From Anaerohabitans sp964387285 (GTDB taxonomy: Bacteria; Zhuqueibacterota; Zhuqueibacteria; Residuimicrobiales; Residuimicrobiaceae): a DNA stretch of 64,000 nucleotides. Position 1 is the first letter of the stretch, and each line of letters begins with the position of its first letter. This document shows positions 1 to 9,288 of this stretch, one piece after another. The stretch lies in NCBI GenBank assembly GCA_964387285.1, contig CAYLWO010000020.1, forward strand, positions 4,184-68,183, written 5' to 3'. A program made the position numbers and the translations under genes. A model generated the notes under the pieces. That model searched no databases, was not told the origin of the DNA, and worked only from the letters and a program-made list of their open reading frames with translations.

Positions 1-2744
1 TCCTCGCCGCCTTCGCCGGAATTGCTGCGACCGCCGATGCGATTCATGGCAACAGCGATGGTTTCATGCGCCTCCGGACTGATGGAACCAAAAGACATGG
101 CGGAAGAAACGAACCGTTCGATGATCTGCTCTTCCGGCTCTACCTCATCCAGGGGAATGGATTTGCCTTTTTTAAATTTCAACAAACTGCGCAAGGTCAC
201 TCTTTCCCGCGATTGATCGTTGATCAAAGCGGTATATTCCTTAAAAACCTGATAATCGTCATTCCACGCGGCCTGTTGTAATTTATAGATGGCCTCTGAA
301 CTCCATAAATGTTTTTCACCGCCGCGACGCACATGATAAGCGCCGCCGGCTTGCAACAAAGACGCCGGCACACCCTGCTGTGGAAAACCGCATTGGTGTC
401 GCAGCAGCGTTTCACGGGTGATTTCCGCCAGACCCAGGCCATCGATGCGTGAAGGGGTCCCGCAAAAATATCGATCCACCACGGCCCGACTGATGCCCAC
501 AGCCTCAAAAATCTGTGACGCGAAAAAGCTGTGCAGAGTAGAGATGCCCATGCGACTAAACGTTTTCAACAAACCCTTTTTCACCGCCGTGATATAGCTA
601 TCCATGGCCTCTTCCGGTTTGTTTTTTTCCAAAAGGTTGGCTTCAGCCAGGTCGCGCACTGTGGCAAAAGCCAGATACGGACAGATGGCGTCAGCGCCAA
701 AAGCCAGGAGCAAAGCAAAGTGCATGACCTCGCGCGGCTCGCCGGATTCGATAATAATGCCGGCCATGTTGCGTAAACCTCTGGCGATCAAATGGTGATG
801 CAAACCGGAAACCACCAGCAAAGAAGGAATCGCCGCATGCTCCTGGTCGATGCGTCGATCCGACAAGATTAAGAGATTGCACCCCTGACTGATGGCGTCC
901 GTCGCCTGCAAAAAGACCTGCTCCAGCGCCCTTTCTAAATCGTGACCCCGGTCATGGGCCGAAAACAGAATATCGATGTGAACGGATTTTATGTCCGGAT
1001 GGCGTGCGCTGCGCAATCTTTCCATGTCAGCCATAGTCATAATCGGATGAGGCAATTTGAGACCGAAATTATTTTTCGGTTGTTCATCCAGCGTGTTGAT
1101 TTGCCGGCCGACAAAACTTTCCAGAGACATGACCATCTCTTCGCGCAAGGGATCGATGGGCGGATTGGTCACCTGCGCGAACAGTTGCTTGAAATAAGCA
1201 AACAATAACTGCGGCCGATTGGACAGCACCGCCAGTGAAGCATCGTTGCCCATGGAGCCGATGGCCTCCTGACCGGTGGAGGCCATGGGCGTGATGATCA
1301 TGCGCAGCTCTTCATCGGTATAGCCGAATGCGTGCTGCTTGCGCAACAAGGCTTCCGGCTCTTCATAGGGCACATCAGCCGGTGTGAACAGACCGCGCAG
1401 TTCGATGCGATTGTCCTTGACCCAGCGTCGATAGGGCTTTTGCCGCGACAGCTTGGCTTTGATCTCGTTATCCGGCACCACACGATGTTGCTCCAGATCC
1501 ACCAGAAACATTTTACCCGGCTGCAAACGGCCGCGGCGCAGAATGCGCTGCTCGGCAAACTCGATGACGCCGGTTTCAGAAGCCAGCACGATCATGCCGT
1601 CGCGGGTGGTGGTGTAACGCGCCGGACGCAAACCGTTGCGATCCAGAGTGGCGCCGATAAAGCGGCCATCGCAAAAAACCATGGCGGCCGGACCATCCCA
1701 GGGTTCCATTAAAGCGGCATGATACTCGTAAAAAGAACGTTTGTCTTCACTCATCTGCGTTTTGACACTGCATGCTTCCGGAACCATCATCATCATGGCA
1801 TGCGAAAGAGAGCGACCGGCCATAACCAGCAACTCGAGTGCGTTGTCAAAAATGGACGAGTCGCTGCCGTCTTGCACCAGCACCGGTTTTATTTTTTCCA
1901 TATCATCACCCAACAACGGCGAAGCCAGCATGGACTCGCGCGCCTGCATGCGGCTGATGTTGCCGCGCAACGTGTTGATTTCGCCGTTATGCGCCACATA
2001 ACGGAACGGCTGCGCCAGACGCCAGGTAGGCATGGTGTTGGTGCTGTAGCGCTGATGCACCACGGCAAAAGGAGAAAGACAATGCTCATGAACCAGTTCC
2101 GGATAATAACCGGCCAGCTGCGTACCGGTTAACAAACCCTTATAGACTATTGTTCGACTGGAAAAACTGCAAATATAAAAATCGTTCGCTTTTTCATGTA
2201 ATTGGTCAAAAATCTCTTTCTCAATCACCCGGCGTATGACATAGAGCTTGCGCTCGAAATGGGCTAAAGCCACGCGACCGGGCGCAACAAAAAGTTGCCG
2301 GACCAGAGGTTGCGTTGACCTGGCCAGATCGCCCAAATGGCTGTCAGCGGTAACCACCCTGCGCCAACCTAAAACCTCGCAGTTCTCCTGTTCGACGATT
2401 TTTTCGATTATGGCAGAGCATTGCTCAGCCAAAGCTTTTCGATTCGGTAAAAACACCATGGCCACAGCATAAAGACCCGGTTCCGGCAGTGAAAAATCCA
2501 AACCGTCGCTGCGAAACAACTCGTCCGGAATTTTCAGCATCAGGCCGGCGCCGTCGCCGGTGCCGGCATCGCCGCCGACAGCGCCGCGATGTTCCAGATT
2601 GATCAGCGTCTGCAGCGCATGACGGACGATCTCATGCTGCGCCTGTCCGTCCAGACGGGCGATAAAGCCCACGCCGCAACTGTCGTGCTCGAAACGGGGA
2701 TCGTATAATCCTTCGGTCAAGAAAGATGCTTTTCTACATTTCAT
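1..2744 (-). CDS. gltB: glutamate synthase large subunit, partial (C-terminus off window)
   Basis: Large subunit of glutamate synthase, which transfers the amide nitrogen of glutamine to 2-oxoglutarate during ammonia assimilation. The frame is open from the ATG at 2744 to the window edge, about 914 codons, so most of the FMN-binding synthase domain, the Fe-S cysteines and the C-terminal GXGXG domain lie outside. Seen: a class II glutaminase domain beginning HDSCGVGF, where Cys23 is the expected nucleophile exposed after removal of a short propeptide; then EHRGAVGGDAGTGDGAG, RYSTNTMPTW, AHNGEINTLRGN and DRNGLRPARY; then the central domain; the visible part stops at GGRSNSGEGGE, at the start of the synthase barrel. 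No gltD-like small subunit is visible on this side. The family call is secure; whether the electron donor is ferredoxin or NADPH cannot be told from this part. Confidence 0.95.
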   Translation of the reverse strand, partial: MKCRKASFLTEGLYDPRFEHDSCGVGFIARLDGQAQHEIVRHALQTLINLEHRGAVGGDAGTGDGAGLMLKIPDELFRSDGLDFSLPEPGLYAVAMVFLPNRKALAEQCSAIIEKIVEQENCEVLGWRRVVTADSHLGDLARSTQPLVRQLFVAPGRVALAHFERKLYVIRRVIEKEIFDQLHEKANDFYICSFSSRTIVYKGLLTGTQLAGYYPELVHEHCLSPFAVVHQRYSTNTMPTWRLAQPFRYVAHNGEINTLRGNISRMQARESMLASPLLGDDMEKIKPVLVQDGSDSSIFDNALELLVMAGRSLSHAMMMMVPEACSVKTQMSEDKRSFYEYHAALMEPWDGPAAMVFCDGRFIGATLDRNGLRPARYTTTRDGMIVLASETGVIEFAEQRILRRGRLQPGKMFLVDLEQHRVVPDNEIKAKLSRQKPYRRWVKDNRIELRGLFTPADVPYEEPEALLRKQHAFGYTDEELRMIITPMASTGQEAIGSMGNDASLAVLSNRPQLLFAYFKQLFAQVTNPPIDPLREEMVMSLESFVGRQINTLDEQPKNNFGLKLPHPIMTMADMERLRSARHPDIKSVHIDILFSAHDRGHDLERALEQVFLQATDAISQGCNLLILSDRRIDQEHAAIPSLLVVSGLHHHLIARGLRNMAGIIIESGEPREVMHFALLLAFGADAICPYLAFATVRDLAEANLLEKNKPEEAMDSYITAVKKGLLKTFSRMGISTLHSFFASQIFEAVGISRAVVDRYFCGTPSRIDGLGLAEITRETLLRHQCGFPQQGVPASLLQAGGAYHVRRGGEKHLWSSEAIYKLQQAAWNDDYQVFKEYTALINDQSRERVTLRSLLKFKKGKSIPLDEVEPEEQIIERFVSSAMSFGSISPEAHETIAVAMNRIGGRSNSGEGGE

Positions 2745-3058
2745 AAGCTTTAGCCTAAATTGGTAAAATTCGATGCATGGCGAAATGCCATAACAACAAA
2801 AAAATATTTAAAAAAGGATAAAAAGGACGTGCGACATCAGTTGCGGCGCTGGGCATGCCACAGGCGGTGATCCAGAAAAAGATTTTTGAGAAGCGTCTTC
2901 CGGCGGCAGAGGGAAAAAATTTTTAGATGTAACTGAAAAATATAAAAATCCTTAAAATTATTATAGCGTTATATGGTTCAGCAAAACCAAATATGCCAAG
3001 AAATCTGGTAAGGTGCAAGCATAATTTAAAAATGTACAAGTTATTATCATCTTTTCTA
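2745..3058. other. intergenic stretch upstream of gltB, nothing recognised
   Basis: About 310 bases of mostly AT-rich DNA between the gltB start and the first repeat cluster. It must hold the gltB promoter. I see no convincing coding frame, RNA gene or clear operator; a T-box, riboswitch or glutamine-responsive element was looked for by eye and not seen. Confidence 0.5.
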
Positions 3059-3210
3059 TAGCGCCCTTTCAGGGCAAAAAACTAAATACATAACGGATTG
3101 ATTCAGATTATCCTCCAGACGTCGCGACGCGACGTGGTTGCTCTTTTTTCCTTCCGGGCGTTGAAACGCCCGGCTACCGGCGCTGGTCGCTCCGCGACCA
3201 TTGGATATGA
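3059..3210. repeat. palindromic repeat cluster (GTCGC..GCGAC and GGGCGTT..AACGCCC family)
   Basis: A chain of short palindromes: GCCCTTTCAGGGC, CGTCGCGACGCGACG, CGGGCGTTGAAACGCCCG followed by GCTACC, and GGTCGCTCCGCGACC. The same chain, with CGTCGCTACGCGACG and CGGGCGTTAAAACGCCCG, recurs at 54509-54610 and 55058-55160, so it is a dispersed intergenic repeat family. No coding potential is supported. Confidence 0.8.
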
Positions 3211-3213
3211 TCG

Positions 3214-3367
3214 GAGGTTGTCCAAAAAGTTAGATTTTCTCAATCTTGATTTGGCAAGCGGCCTTGTAGAAAAATTCGTAACTGACGTAAAAACAGTTCG
3301 CTGATAGATTCCTCACCCGCTAAAACGGGTTCGGAATGACACGCTTCCGTTACTTTTGGACAACCTC
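3214..3367 (-). repeat. 154-bp MITE-like repeat with terminal inverted repeats
   Basis: Bounded by the inverted ends GAGGTTGTCCAAAAAGT and ACTTTTGGACAACCTC. Read on the minus strand, its core (TGTCATTCCGAACCCG, then GCGGGTGAGGAATCTATC and an AT-rich tail) matches 9121-9262 on the plus strand almost base for base. No transposase is encoded. The element is a dispersed, probably non-autonomous repeat; no clear target duplication is seen at its edges. Confidence 0.85.
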
Positions 3368-3403
3368 GTGCGAGCTAGGCCAGGACATTCGTCGCATTCG
3401 TCT

Positions 3404-5308
3404 TTATTGCGTTTTCTTTTCTTCCCCACCTTGCTGCAAATACATGCCGGAAACCTGAGCCAACAGCTCCTGCATGCCCGCGGCCGTGGCCAGTGGATCG
3501 CTGACATAGCCGTCCACCCACTGAATGCTGTCGAACAGGCGCAACGCCATCTGCGTCAGAAACGGATCCTGGACGTCCTTTTTGTACATCTCGAGCATGT
3601 TGCGCAACAGCGGATGGCGCGGATTGATCTCCATGTTGCGTTTCGGCAGGTCTACCTTTTGCTGCATATGCATCATGATGCGTTGCATCTGACCGGACAT
3701 AAAAGTATCCGTGCCCAGCAAAACCGCCGGGCTGTCCACCAATCGTTCCGAAACACGCACGTCTTCCACCTTGTCGGCCAGAATGTCCTTGATGCGTCGC
3801 GCCAATTTATCCATATCCTTTTTGTCAACCGGAACCGAATCGGCGGCCGGTTCCTTGTTGGCTAGCTCTTCCAGCGTTTTCAATTCTGCCTGATCGGCTG
3901 ATTTGAATTTTTTGCCCTTGTACTCGTGCAAACCCGGCAAGGTAAACTCGTCGATGGGTTCGTAACAATACAGGACCTCCAAATCCTTGGCCTTGAATAT
4001 TTCCAGGATGGGATTGCGATGCACGGCTTCACGGGAAGGTCCGGAGAGATAATAAATCTCGGTCTGTTTTTCCGGCATGCGTTCCACATAGGTCTTGATG
4101 GAAATCAGCTCTTTCTCATCTGTGCATTTGGAAGAGTTGAAACGTAGCAACTCGGCCAGTTTTTCACGCTGGGTGAAATCGTTGTACCCTTCTTTCAAGA
4201 TGCGACCGTGCTGCCGCCAAATTTCCAGATACTTGGCTTCGTCGGCGCCGGCCAGTTCCTGTAAATGGCCGAGGAATTTTCCCACCAGTGTGCTTTTTAT
4301 CTTTACCAGATATTGATTCTCTTGCAGCGTTTCGCGGGAGATATTCAGCGGTAAATCGTCACTGTCCAGAACGCCGCGTACAAAGCGCAAGTATTCTGGT
4401 AAAACATCATGACTATGATTATCCACCAGAACGCGGCGGACGAACAGCTGGACGCCCTCTTCATCATGCCCCATGCCGAACTGTTCCCGGCTGGCCGACG
4501 GTACAAACAGCAGGGCATTGAACTGGATCGGCGCGTCCGAACTAAAGTGCAGGCGCGTCAGTGGATTTTCGGTCTCCGTAGCGATGAATTTAAAAAATTC
4601 GTTGTACTGCTCTTCCGTGACCTGGCTCTTGGGTTCACGCCAGATGGCGGTGATGCGGTTGACCTGCTCGCCGTTCAGATATATGGGGAAAGGGACAAAA
4701 TTGGAATATTTTTTAATCAGCGATTCTACACGAAATTTTTGACAAAACTCTTCCGCGTCATCGCGCAAAAAAACCTTGACGGTGGTGCCGCGTTTGACGT
4801 CGCCGGCCGGTTGAATATCATAGGCGCCTTTGCCGTCGCTGATCCAGATATGCGCCGGTTGCGCCGCATCGGCCGATCGGGTGGTGAGTTCCACTTTTTC
4901 GGCAGCCATAAACACCGAATAAAAGCCGACGCCAAAACGGCCGATGAGATTTAGGCCTTCCTCTTTTTGCACCGCCATTTGCCGCAAAAATTCGGTTGTG
5001 CCGGAATGCGCGATGGTGCCGATGTTCTGCACCAGTTCCTCGCGAGTCATGCCGATGCCGGTATCGCGTAAAGTAAAGGTCTTTGCCTTTTCGTCCAGAT
5101 CGATCCAGACCGCGAATTCCATATCTGTATCCGCAATCGACTCTCCCTTGATGGACTTGAACCGGACCTTGTCAAGGGCATCTGCTGCATTGGACACCAG
5201 TTCGCGGATAAAAATCTCCCTTTGCGTATAAAGGGAATGCGTCAAAATATGCAACAGTTGCTGAATTTCCGCCTTGAACTCAAAAGTTTGCGTCTGTGGT
5301 TCAGACAT
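3404..5308 (-). CDS. htpG: molecular chaperone HtpG (bacterial Hsp90)
   Basis: ATP-dependent cytosolic chaperone of the Hsp90 family, 634 residues, normal for bacteria. Seen: N-terminal GHKL ATPase domain with ELVSNAADALDKVRF (N-box glutamate and asparagine), DTGIGMTREEL (ATP-binding aspartate) and GRFGVGFYSVF (lid glycine box); a middle domain with the ISRETLQEN stretch; and a C-terminal dimerisation domain ending in a charged tail. There is no eukaryotic MEEVD tail. The ATG at 5308 has AAGGAG about 10 bases upstream. It follows a tiny zinc-ribbon gene by 22 bases, so the two are probably cotranscribed. I saw no CIRCE inverted repeat upstream, so HrcA control is not supported. Confidence 0.97.
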   Translation of the reverse strand: MSEPQTQTFEFKAEIQQLLHILTHSLYTQREIFIRELVSNAADALDKVRFKSIKGESIADTDMEFAVWIDLDEKAKTFTLRDTGIGMTREELVQNIGTIAHSGTTEFLRQMAVQKEEGLNLIGRFGVGFYSVFMAAEKVELTTRSADAAQPAHIWISDGKGAYDIQPAGDVKRGTTVKVFLRDDAEEFCQKFRVESLIKKYSNFVPFPIYLNGEQVNRITAIWREPKSQVTEEQYNEFFKFIATETENPLTRLHFSSDAPIQFNALLFVPSASREQFGMGHDEEGVQLFVRRVLVDNHSHDVLPEYLRFVRGVLDSDDLPLNISRETLQENQYLVKIKSTLVGKFLGHLQELAGADEAKYLEIWRQHGRILKEGYNDFTQREKLAELLRFNSSKCTDEKELISIKTYVERMPEKQTEIYYLSGPSREAVHRNPILEIFKAKDLEVLYCYEPIDEFTLPGLHEYKGKKFKSADQAELKTLEELANKEPAADSVPVDKKDMDKLARRIKDILADKVEDVRVSERLVDSPAVLLGTDTFMSGQMQRIMMHMQQKVDLPKRNMEINPRHPLLRNMLEMYKKDVQDPFLTQMALRLFDSIQWVDGYVSDPLATAAGMQELLAQVSGMYLQQGGEEKKTQ

Positions 5309-5330
5309 GAGCGTTTACTCCTTTGCTTCT

Positions 5331-5492
5331 TTAAAATTTATACTTGTAAATTGTAACACCGCACACCATCAAACGATAGACGCCGCAGTGATGGCATTCA
5401 TAAAGCTTGGCGCCCGGCACATGGCGCATCCAGCCGGTACGATGCAATCGACGCAAGGGGGCGCCGCAAGTGGGGCAATTCGTTTTTTCCAT
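5331..5492 (-). CDS. small zinc-ribbon protein (53 aa)
   Basis: A 53-residue frame, starting at the ATG at 5492 with a GAGAGG ribosome site a few bases upstream and ending in TAA at 5331. It carries two CxxC knuckles, NCPTCGAPL near residues 5-13 and ECHHCGVYR near 32-40, separated by a basic stretch (RRLHRTGWMRH), the layout of a minimal zinc ribbon. A further cysteine lies near residue 44. Function is unknown; small ribbons of this type often bind nucleic acid or act as adaptors, but nothing here proves that. It lies 22 bases upstream of htpG on the same strand, so a shared transcript is likely. The paired knuckles, ribosome site and position make this a real gene despite its size. Confidence 0.8.
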   Translation of the reverse strand: MEKTNCPTCGAPLRRLHRTGWMRHVPGAKLYECHHCGVYRLMVCGVTIYKYKF

Positions 5493-5574
5493 GACAACCT
5501 CTCGGGGTAAAGATGCACCTCAAGGAACCGGATCGCATTTCTGCGAACGCCGGTTAGATAAAAGGTCTCCGCTA

Positions 5575-6750
5575 TCATTGCACCATCCGATCAGCATGAG
5601 GATCAAAAGAGAGGTTCAGCACTAAAAGTTCCGGACGATTGGCCAATCGCACTGGCGGCCCCCACGTACCAGCGCCGCAAGAGACATAATATTGTGTTCG
5701 ACCTATTTGCGCATACCCCCAACTGATATCATACACTGCACGCGTGATATAATTAAACGGCCAAAACTGGCCGTGATGCGTGTGACCGGATACCTGTAAA
5801 TCAGCCCCGGCCTCCCGACTTTCCTGTAAATGGTGGGGTTGATGATCCATCACGATCAGCGGCAACCTCCCATCCGTCGGCGCCAGGCTCTGCAAGCCGG
5901 CGCGCCGCCCCACCCAATGTCTGCCCTGCAAATCGTCGCGACCCAACAAATAAACGGCATCCGCAACCGCTAGGCAACGATCACGCAACACCGTGATGCC
6001 GCTTTGCTCCATCAGGGCGATGCAGCTGTTTACGTTGGTAAAATATTCGTGGTTGCCGAGAACCGCATAAACGCCGTACCGGCTTTTCATTCCGGACAGA
6101 ACCCTCTTCAATTCCTGCTGATTAAGCCGCGTCACATCTTCATCAAACAGATCGCCGACGATCAACACCATATCCGGATTTTGTTCGTTAATTTTTTCCA
6201 CCATAGACTCAAACCGGCGCGGCGGCATGAGTGCGCCGATATGTACGTCGGATATCAGGGCCACACGCATAGAGGTCAGAGAACCCTGCTTCTTCGGCAA
6301 GGTCAGGTGCAGATTTTTCACATGCAGCATACGCGCATTTATTCCGCCGATAATAACCAGTACCATGGCCAGGAGACCAAGGCCGAGATACACCCGGGCT
6401 GCAACAGGCCCTTTCCAGGAACGCCACCCCGTCGGCAAAAATCCAACAACCCAATCCGCTAAGCGTATATCATCTACTAATAAAATGAAGCAAAACATCA
6501 ACGCCATAAAAGCCAGATAATAAGCGCCGACATACAACACAGGATTCGCCAGCATCCGCAGCGCCGAGTGTTCTAAAAAGCGACTTAATGGATATGCTGC
6601 CGCGCAGGCTACTATGCTCACCAGAAATATCAATCGCCAATGACCGGAGGCGTGCAACGCCAGCCAACCACGCCGTATGATATAAAAATTGAGCAACGTA
6701 TATAAAGTGAGCGCAATAGTGAGAAATATAATCAAACCTGTTTGTTTCAT
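5575..6750 (-). CDS. membrane-anchored calcineurin-like metallophosphoesterase
   Basis: 391 residues. The first 140 or so residues hold about four hydrophobic membrane segments; the catalytic domain follows. The binuclear-metal signature is complete: DVH (Asp168, His170), GDLFDED (Asp200), GNHEYF (Asn233, His234), DHQPHHL near 302 and GHTHHGQFWP near 322-331. This matches the YkuE/YaeI-like branch, some members of which cleave UDP-diacylglucosamine or phospholipid headgroups; the substrate here is unknown. The HTHHGQ block and FNYI-type segment are typical of the branch. The gene stands alone between the htpG pair and the divergent DUF1015 gene, sharing an AT-rich divergent promoter region. 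Confidence 0.9.
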   Translation of the reverse strand: MKQTGLIIFLTIALTLYTLLNFYIIRRGWLALHASGHWRLIFLVSIVACAAAYPLSRFLEHSALRMLANPVLYVGAYYLAFMALMFCFILLVDDIRLADWVVGFLPTGWRSWKGPVAARVYLGLGLLAMVLVIIGGINARMLHVKNLHLTLPKKQGSLTSMRVALISDVHIGALMPPRRFESMVEKINEQNPDMVLIVGDLFDEDVTRLNQQELKRVLSGMKSRYGVYAVLGNHEYFTNVNSCIALMEQSGITVLRDRCLAVADAVYLLGRDDLQGRHWVGRRAGLQSLAPTDGRLPLIVMDHQPHHLQESREAGADLQVSGHTHHGQFWPFNYITRAVYDISWGYAQIGRTQYYVSCGAGTWGPPVRLANRPELLVLNLSFDPHADRMVQ

Positions 6751-6932
6751 TTATGATAACCTGGTCTATTCAATTATCGGAAATTTTCGATGAAATGGCG
6801 GTCAAACAGATAATTTCCGAAAAATCTAGCAAAAAATCAACACTTTTCAGCAATTTTTGCTCTTGCTATTCAAGCCAATTTACCGTAATTTTAGAGCGTA
6901 AATATTGTTAAACCTTAGCAAGGAATTCGCCT

Positions 6933-8174
6933 ATGATCACGATCAGGCCGCTAAGAGGATTACGGCCTTCCAAAGAGCTGGTTGCAGAGGTAGCAGCTCC
7001 ACCCTACGATGTAATCTCTTCTGAAGAAGCCCTCCTCATGGCGCAAGGAAATCCCCTTTCTTTTCTTCATGTCAACAAACCGGAAATCGATCTCCCAGAA
7101 AAAACGCATTTGTACTCGGACGTGGTTTATGAAAAAGGCCGCGATAATTTACGGCGCTTTATTCAGCAAGGCACATTACGCCTCGATGAACAGGAAGCCA
7201 TTTACGTTTATCGTTTAACCTGGCGCGGTCGATCTCAAACCGGTTATTTCTGTCTGTCGTCTGTCGATGATTATCTGCAGGGGCGCATTAAAAAACATGA
7301 ACTGACCCGGGCGGATAAAGAGGCAGACCGTACGCGGTTAACCGACGTGCAGAACGCGCAGATCGGTCCGGTTTTTCTTTTTTATCCCAGCCATTCCCAT
7401 CTCGACGAGATATTGGCGCAGACCTGCCGGACGCCGGCAGAGGTGGATTTCACCTCGCCGGACGAGGTGGTCAACCAGCTCTGGTTGATCACGGATCCGG
7501 AACGCATCGCACTGATTCAATCGCTCTTTAATGCATTGCCGGCGACCTATGTGGCGGACGGCCATCACCGCTCTGCGTCCGCCTGCAACGTTTGTCAAAT
7601 CCGCCGTCAGCGGAATCCGGATTACACCGGTAAAGAGCCGTTCAACTATTTTCTCTCGGTCATCTTTCCGCACAACCAGTTGCAAATTCTGCCGTATAAC
7701 CGCGTTGTGAAAGATCTGAATGGATTAGCGGATGAGGCCTTTTTGCTAAAAGTAGAATCCATTTTTCACGTCGCGCCGGATATCGGTGAATTTGTCGCAG
7801 ACCGTCCTCATCAATTTGGCATGTATATGAACGGTCAGTGGCGTCGATTGACGCCGAGAACAGGCACCTTTGTTGAAGACGATCCCCTGGATAATCTGGA
7901 CGTCAACATCCTCATGAAACAGCTGCTGGCGCCGGTGCTCAACATCGGCGACCCGCGTACGGACAAACGCATCGATTTTATCGGCGGCATTCGCGGCAAC
8001 GGTGAACTGGTGCGTTTGGTGGATTCGGGAAAATTCAAGGTGGCCTTTTCCCTCTATCCCACCACCATGCAGCAGCTCATGCACGTGGCGGACAGCGGTT
8101 TGATCATGCCGCCCAAGTCAACGTGGTTTGAACCTAAACTGAAAAGCGGGCTGGTGGTGCACCTGCTCGATTAA
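6933..8174 (+). CDS. DUF1015 family protein
   Basis: 413 residues, full length for the DUF1015 (COG4198) family, which has no agreed function that I can state with certainty. Seen: the family opening RPLRGLRP and AAPPYDVIS (residues 21-29), a charged block KKHELTRADKEADR (120-133), and the signature VADGHHRSASA (207-217). The DGHHR core resembles the GxxR-type phosphate-binding motif of ParB/sulfiredoxin-like proteins, a group that includes free-serine kinases; this is a resemblance by eye only. It starts at an ATG preceded by AGCAAGGAATT. serA follows after 55 bases and serC after that, so the protein probably works in or near phosphoserine metabolism. Confidence 0.85.
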   Translation: MITIRPLRGLRPSKELVAEVAAPPYDVISSEEALLMAQGNPLSFLHVNKPEIDLPEKTHLYSDVVYEKGRDNLRRFIQQGTLRLDEQEAIYVYRLTWRGRSQTGYFCLSSVDDYLQGRIKKHELTRADKEADRTRLTDVQNAQIGPVFLFYPSHSHLDEILAQTCRTPAEVDFTSPDEVVNQLWLITDPERIALIQSLFNALPATYVADGHHRSASACNVCQIRRQRNPDYTGKEPFNYFLSVIFPHNQLQILPYNRVVKDLNGLADEAFLLKVESIFHVAPDIGEFVADRPHQFGMYMNGQWRRLTPRTGTFVEDDPLDNLDVNILMKQLLAPVLNIGDPRTDKRIDFIGGIRGNGELVRLVDSGKFKVAFSLYPTTMQQLMHVADSGLIMPPKSTWFEPKLKSGLVVHLLD

Positions 8175-8229
8175 CGAGGTCTTGTACTGTGCGGCCAGGC
8201 CGCAACAGATTTTTAAAGGAGAATGAATC

Positions 8230-9111
8230 ATGCTAATTTTATTGGCAGAAGGTTTTGAATCCTCGTTGCCGGACAAGTTGCGGCAATTCGGTCAGGTTTC
8301 GCAAAACCTGGCAGATTCGCCCCAGGCAGAGGTGGTCATTGTGCGCAGTAAAATCAAAGTGGATAAAGCTTTCATCGATGCAGCGCCGAATCTGAAATTG
8401 GCCATTCGCGGCGGCGTCGGCCTGGACAACATCGACAAGGTATATGCCGAATCCAAAGGCATCAAGGTCAGAAACACGCCTCAGGCCTCCAGCATTGCGG
8501 TGGCCGAGTTGGCTTTTGCCCTGATGATAGGATTGCCGAACCACATCGCTGTGGCGCACCAATCCATGATAGAAGGCAAATGGTTAAAGAAAGAACTGGA
8601 ACGAACCGAACTCTACGCCAAAACCCTGGGCATCATCGGTTGCGGCCGCATCGGCCAGCAACTGGCCAAGCGGGCGTTGGCTTTCGGCATGATCGTTAAC
8701 GGATACGATCCGCTGGTAACCGAGACGCCCTATATCCGCATGGAAAAGGATCTGGATGTGTTGCTGGCGAAAAGCGATTATCTCTCACTGCATCTGCCGC
8801 TTAATGACAGCACGCGCGGCCTTATCAACAAAGAACGCATTGCTAAAATGAAAAAAGGCATCTACATTGTTAACACCGGCCGCGGCAAAACCATTGTGGA
8901 AGAGGATATGGTGCAGGGGCTGCAAAGCGGTCACATCGCCGGTTATGCCACGGACGTATTTTACAGCGACCCGCCCACCGGATCGCCGCTGTTGTCGGCG
9001 CCGAACGTATTGCTCACTCCGCATCTGGGCGCAGCCAGCAAGGAAAATATGATTCGCATAGGTTATGATATTGTACAGCTGTTGCAGGATTATACACAGG
9101 GACGGTTATAA
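8230..9111 (+). CDS. serA: D-3-phosphoglycerate dehydrogenase, short form
   Basis: NAD-dependent D-2-hydroxyacid dehydrogenase of 293 residues, most likely the first enzyme of serine synthesis because serC follows. It ends after the second substrate-binding half, without ACT or ASB regulatory domains, so serine feedback through an ACT domain is not expected. Seen: GIIGCGRIGQQLA (nucleotide-binding, 134-146), Asp160 at the end of the second strand (NAD preference), NTGRGKTIVEEDM with Arg218, and TPHLGAAS with His265. The acidic residue of the catalytic relay, usually Glu in xEP, is Asp247 here (FYSDPP). A clear AAAGGAG precedes the ATG. Another hydroxyacid dehydrogenase activity cannot be excluded from sequence alone. 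Confidence 0.87.
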   Translation: MLILLAEGFESSLPDKLRQFGQVSQNLADSPQAEVVIVRSKIKVDKAFIDAAPNLKLAIRGGVGLDNIDKVYAESKGIKVRNTPQASSIAVAELAFALMIGLPNHIAVAHQSMIEGKWLKKELERTELYAKTLGIIGCGRIGQQLAKRALAFGMIVNGYDPLVTETPYIRMEKDLDVLLAKSDYLSLHLPLNDSTRGLINKERIAKMKKGIYIVNTGRGKTIVEEDMVQGLQSGHIAGYATDVFYSDPPTGSPLLSAPNVLLTPHLGAASKENMIRIGYDIVQLLQDYTQGRL

Positions 9112-9120
9112 TGGTGTGAT

Positions 9121-9262
9121 CCTCGGATTGTCCCGAAAGCAACAGAAGCGTGTCATTCCGAACCCGCTTTAGCGGGTGAGGAATCTATCAGCGAACTGTA
9201 TTTGCGTCAACTACGAATTTTACTACAAGACCGATTGTTAAAAAGTTTGAGAAAAACTAATT
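9121..9262 (+). repeat. second copy of the MITE-like repeat, between serA and serC
   Basis: Reads GTGTCATTCCGAACCCGC, then TTTAGCGGGTGAGGAATC and an AT-rich tail, and aligns with the reverse complement of 3214-3367. The left end keeps a degraded GGATTGTCC; the right-hand terminal repeat is lost. The insertion separates two genes that are probably one pathway unit. Confidence 0.85.
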
Positions 9263-9288
9263 TTTTTTGATAAATAAAGGAGATTATC

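Noticed and set aside
2745..3403. Riboswitch or CIRCE-type control upstream of gltB or htpG
   Set aside because: Nothing matching a known fold or the TTAGCACTC-N9-GAGTGCTAA element was found by eye.
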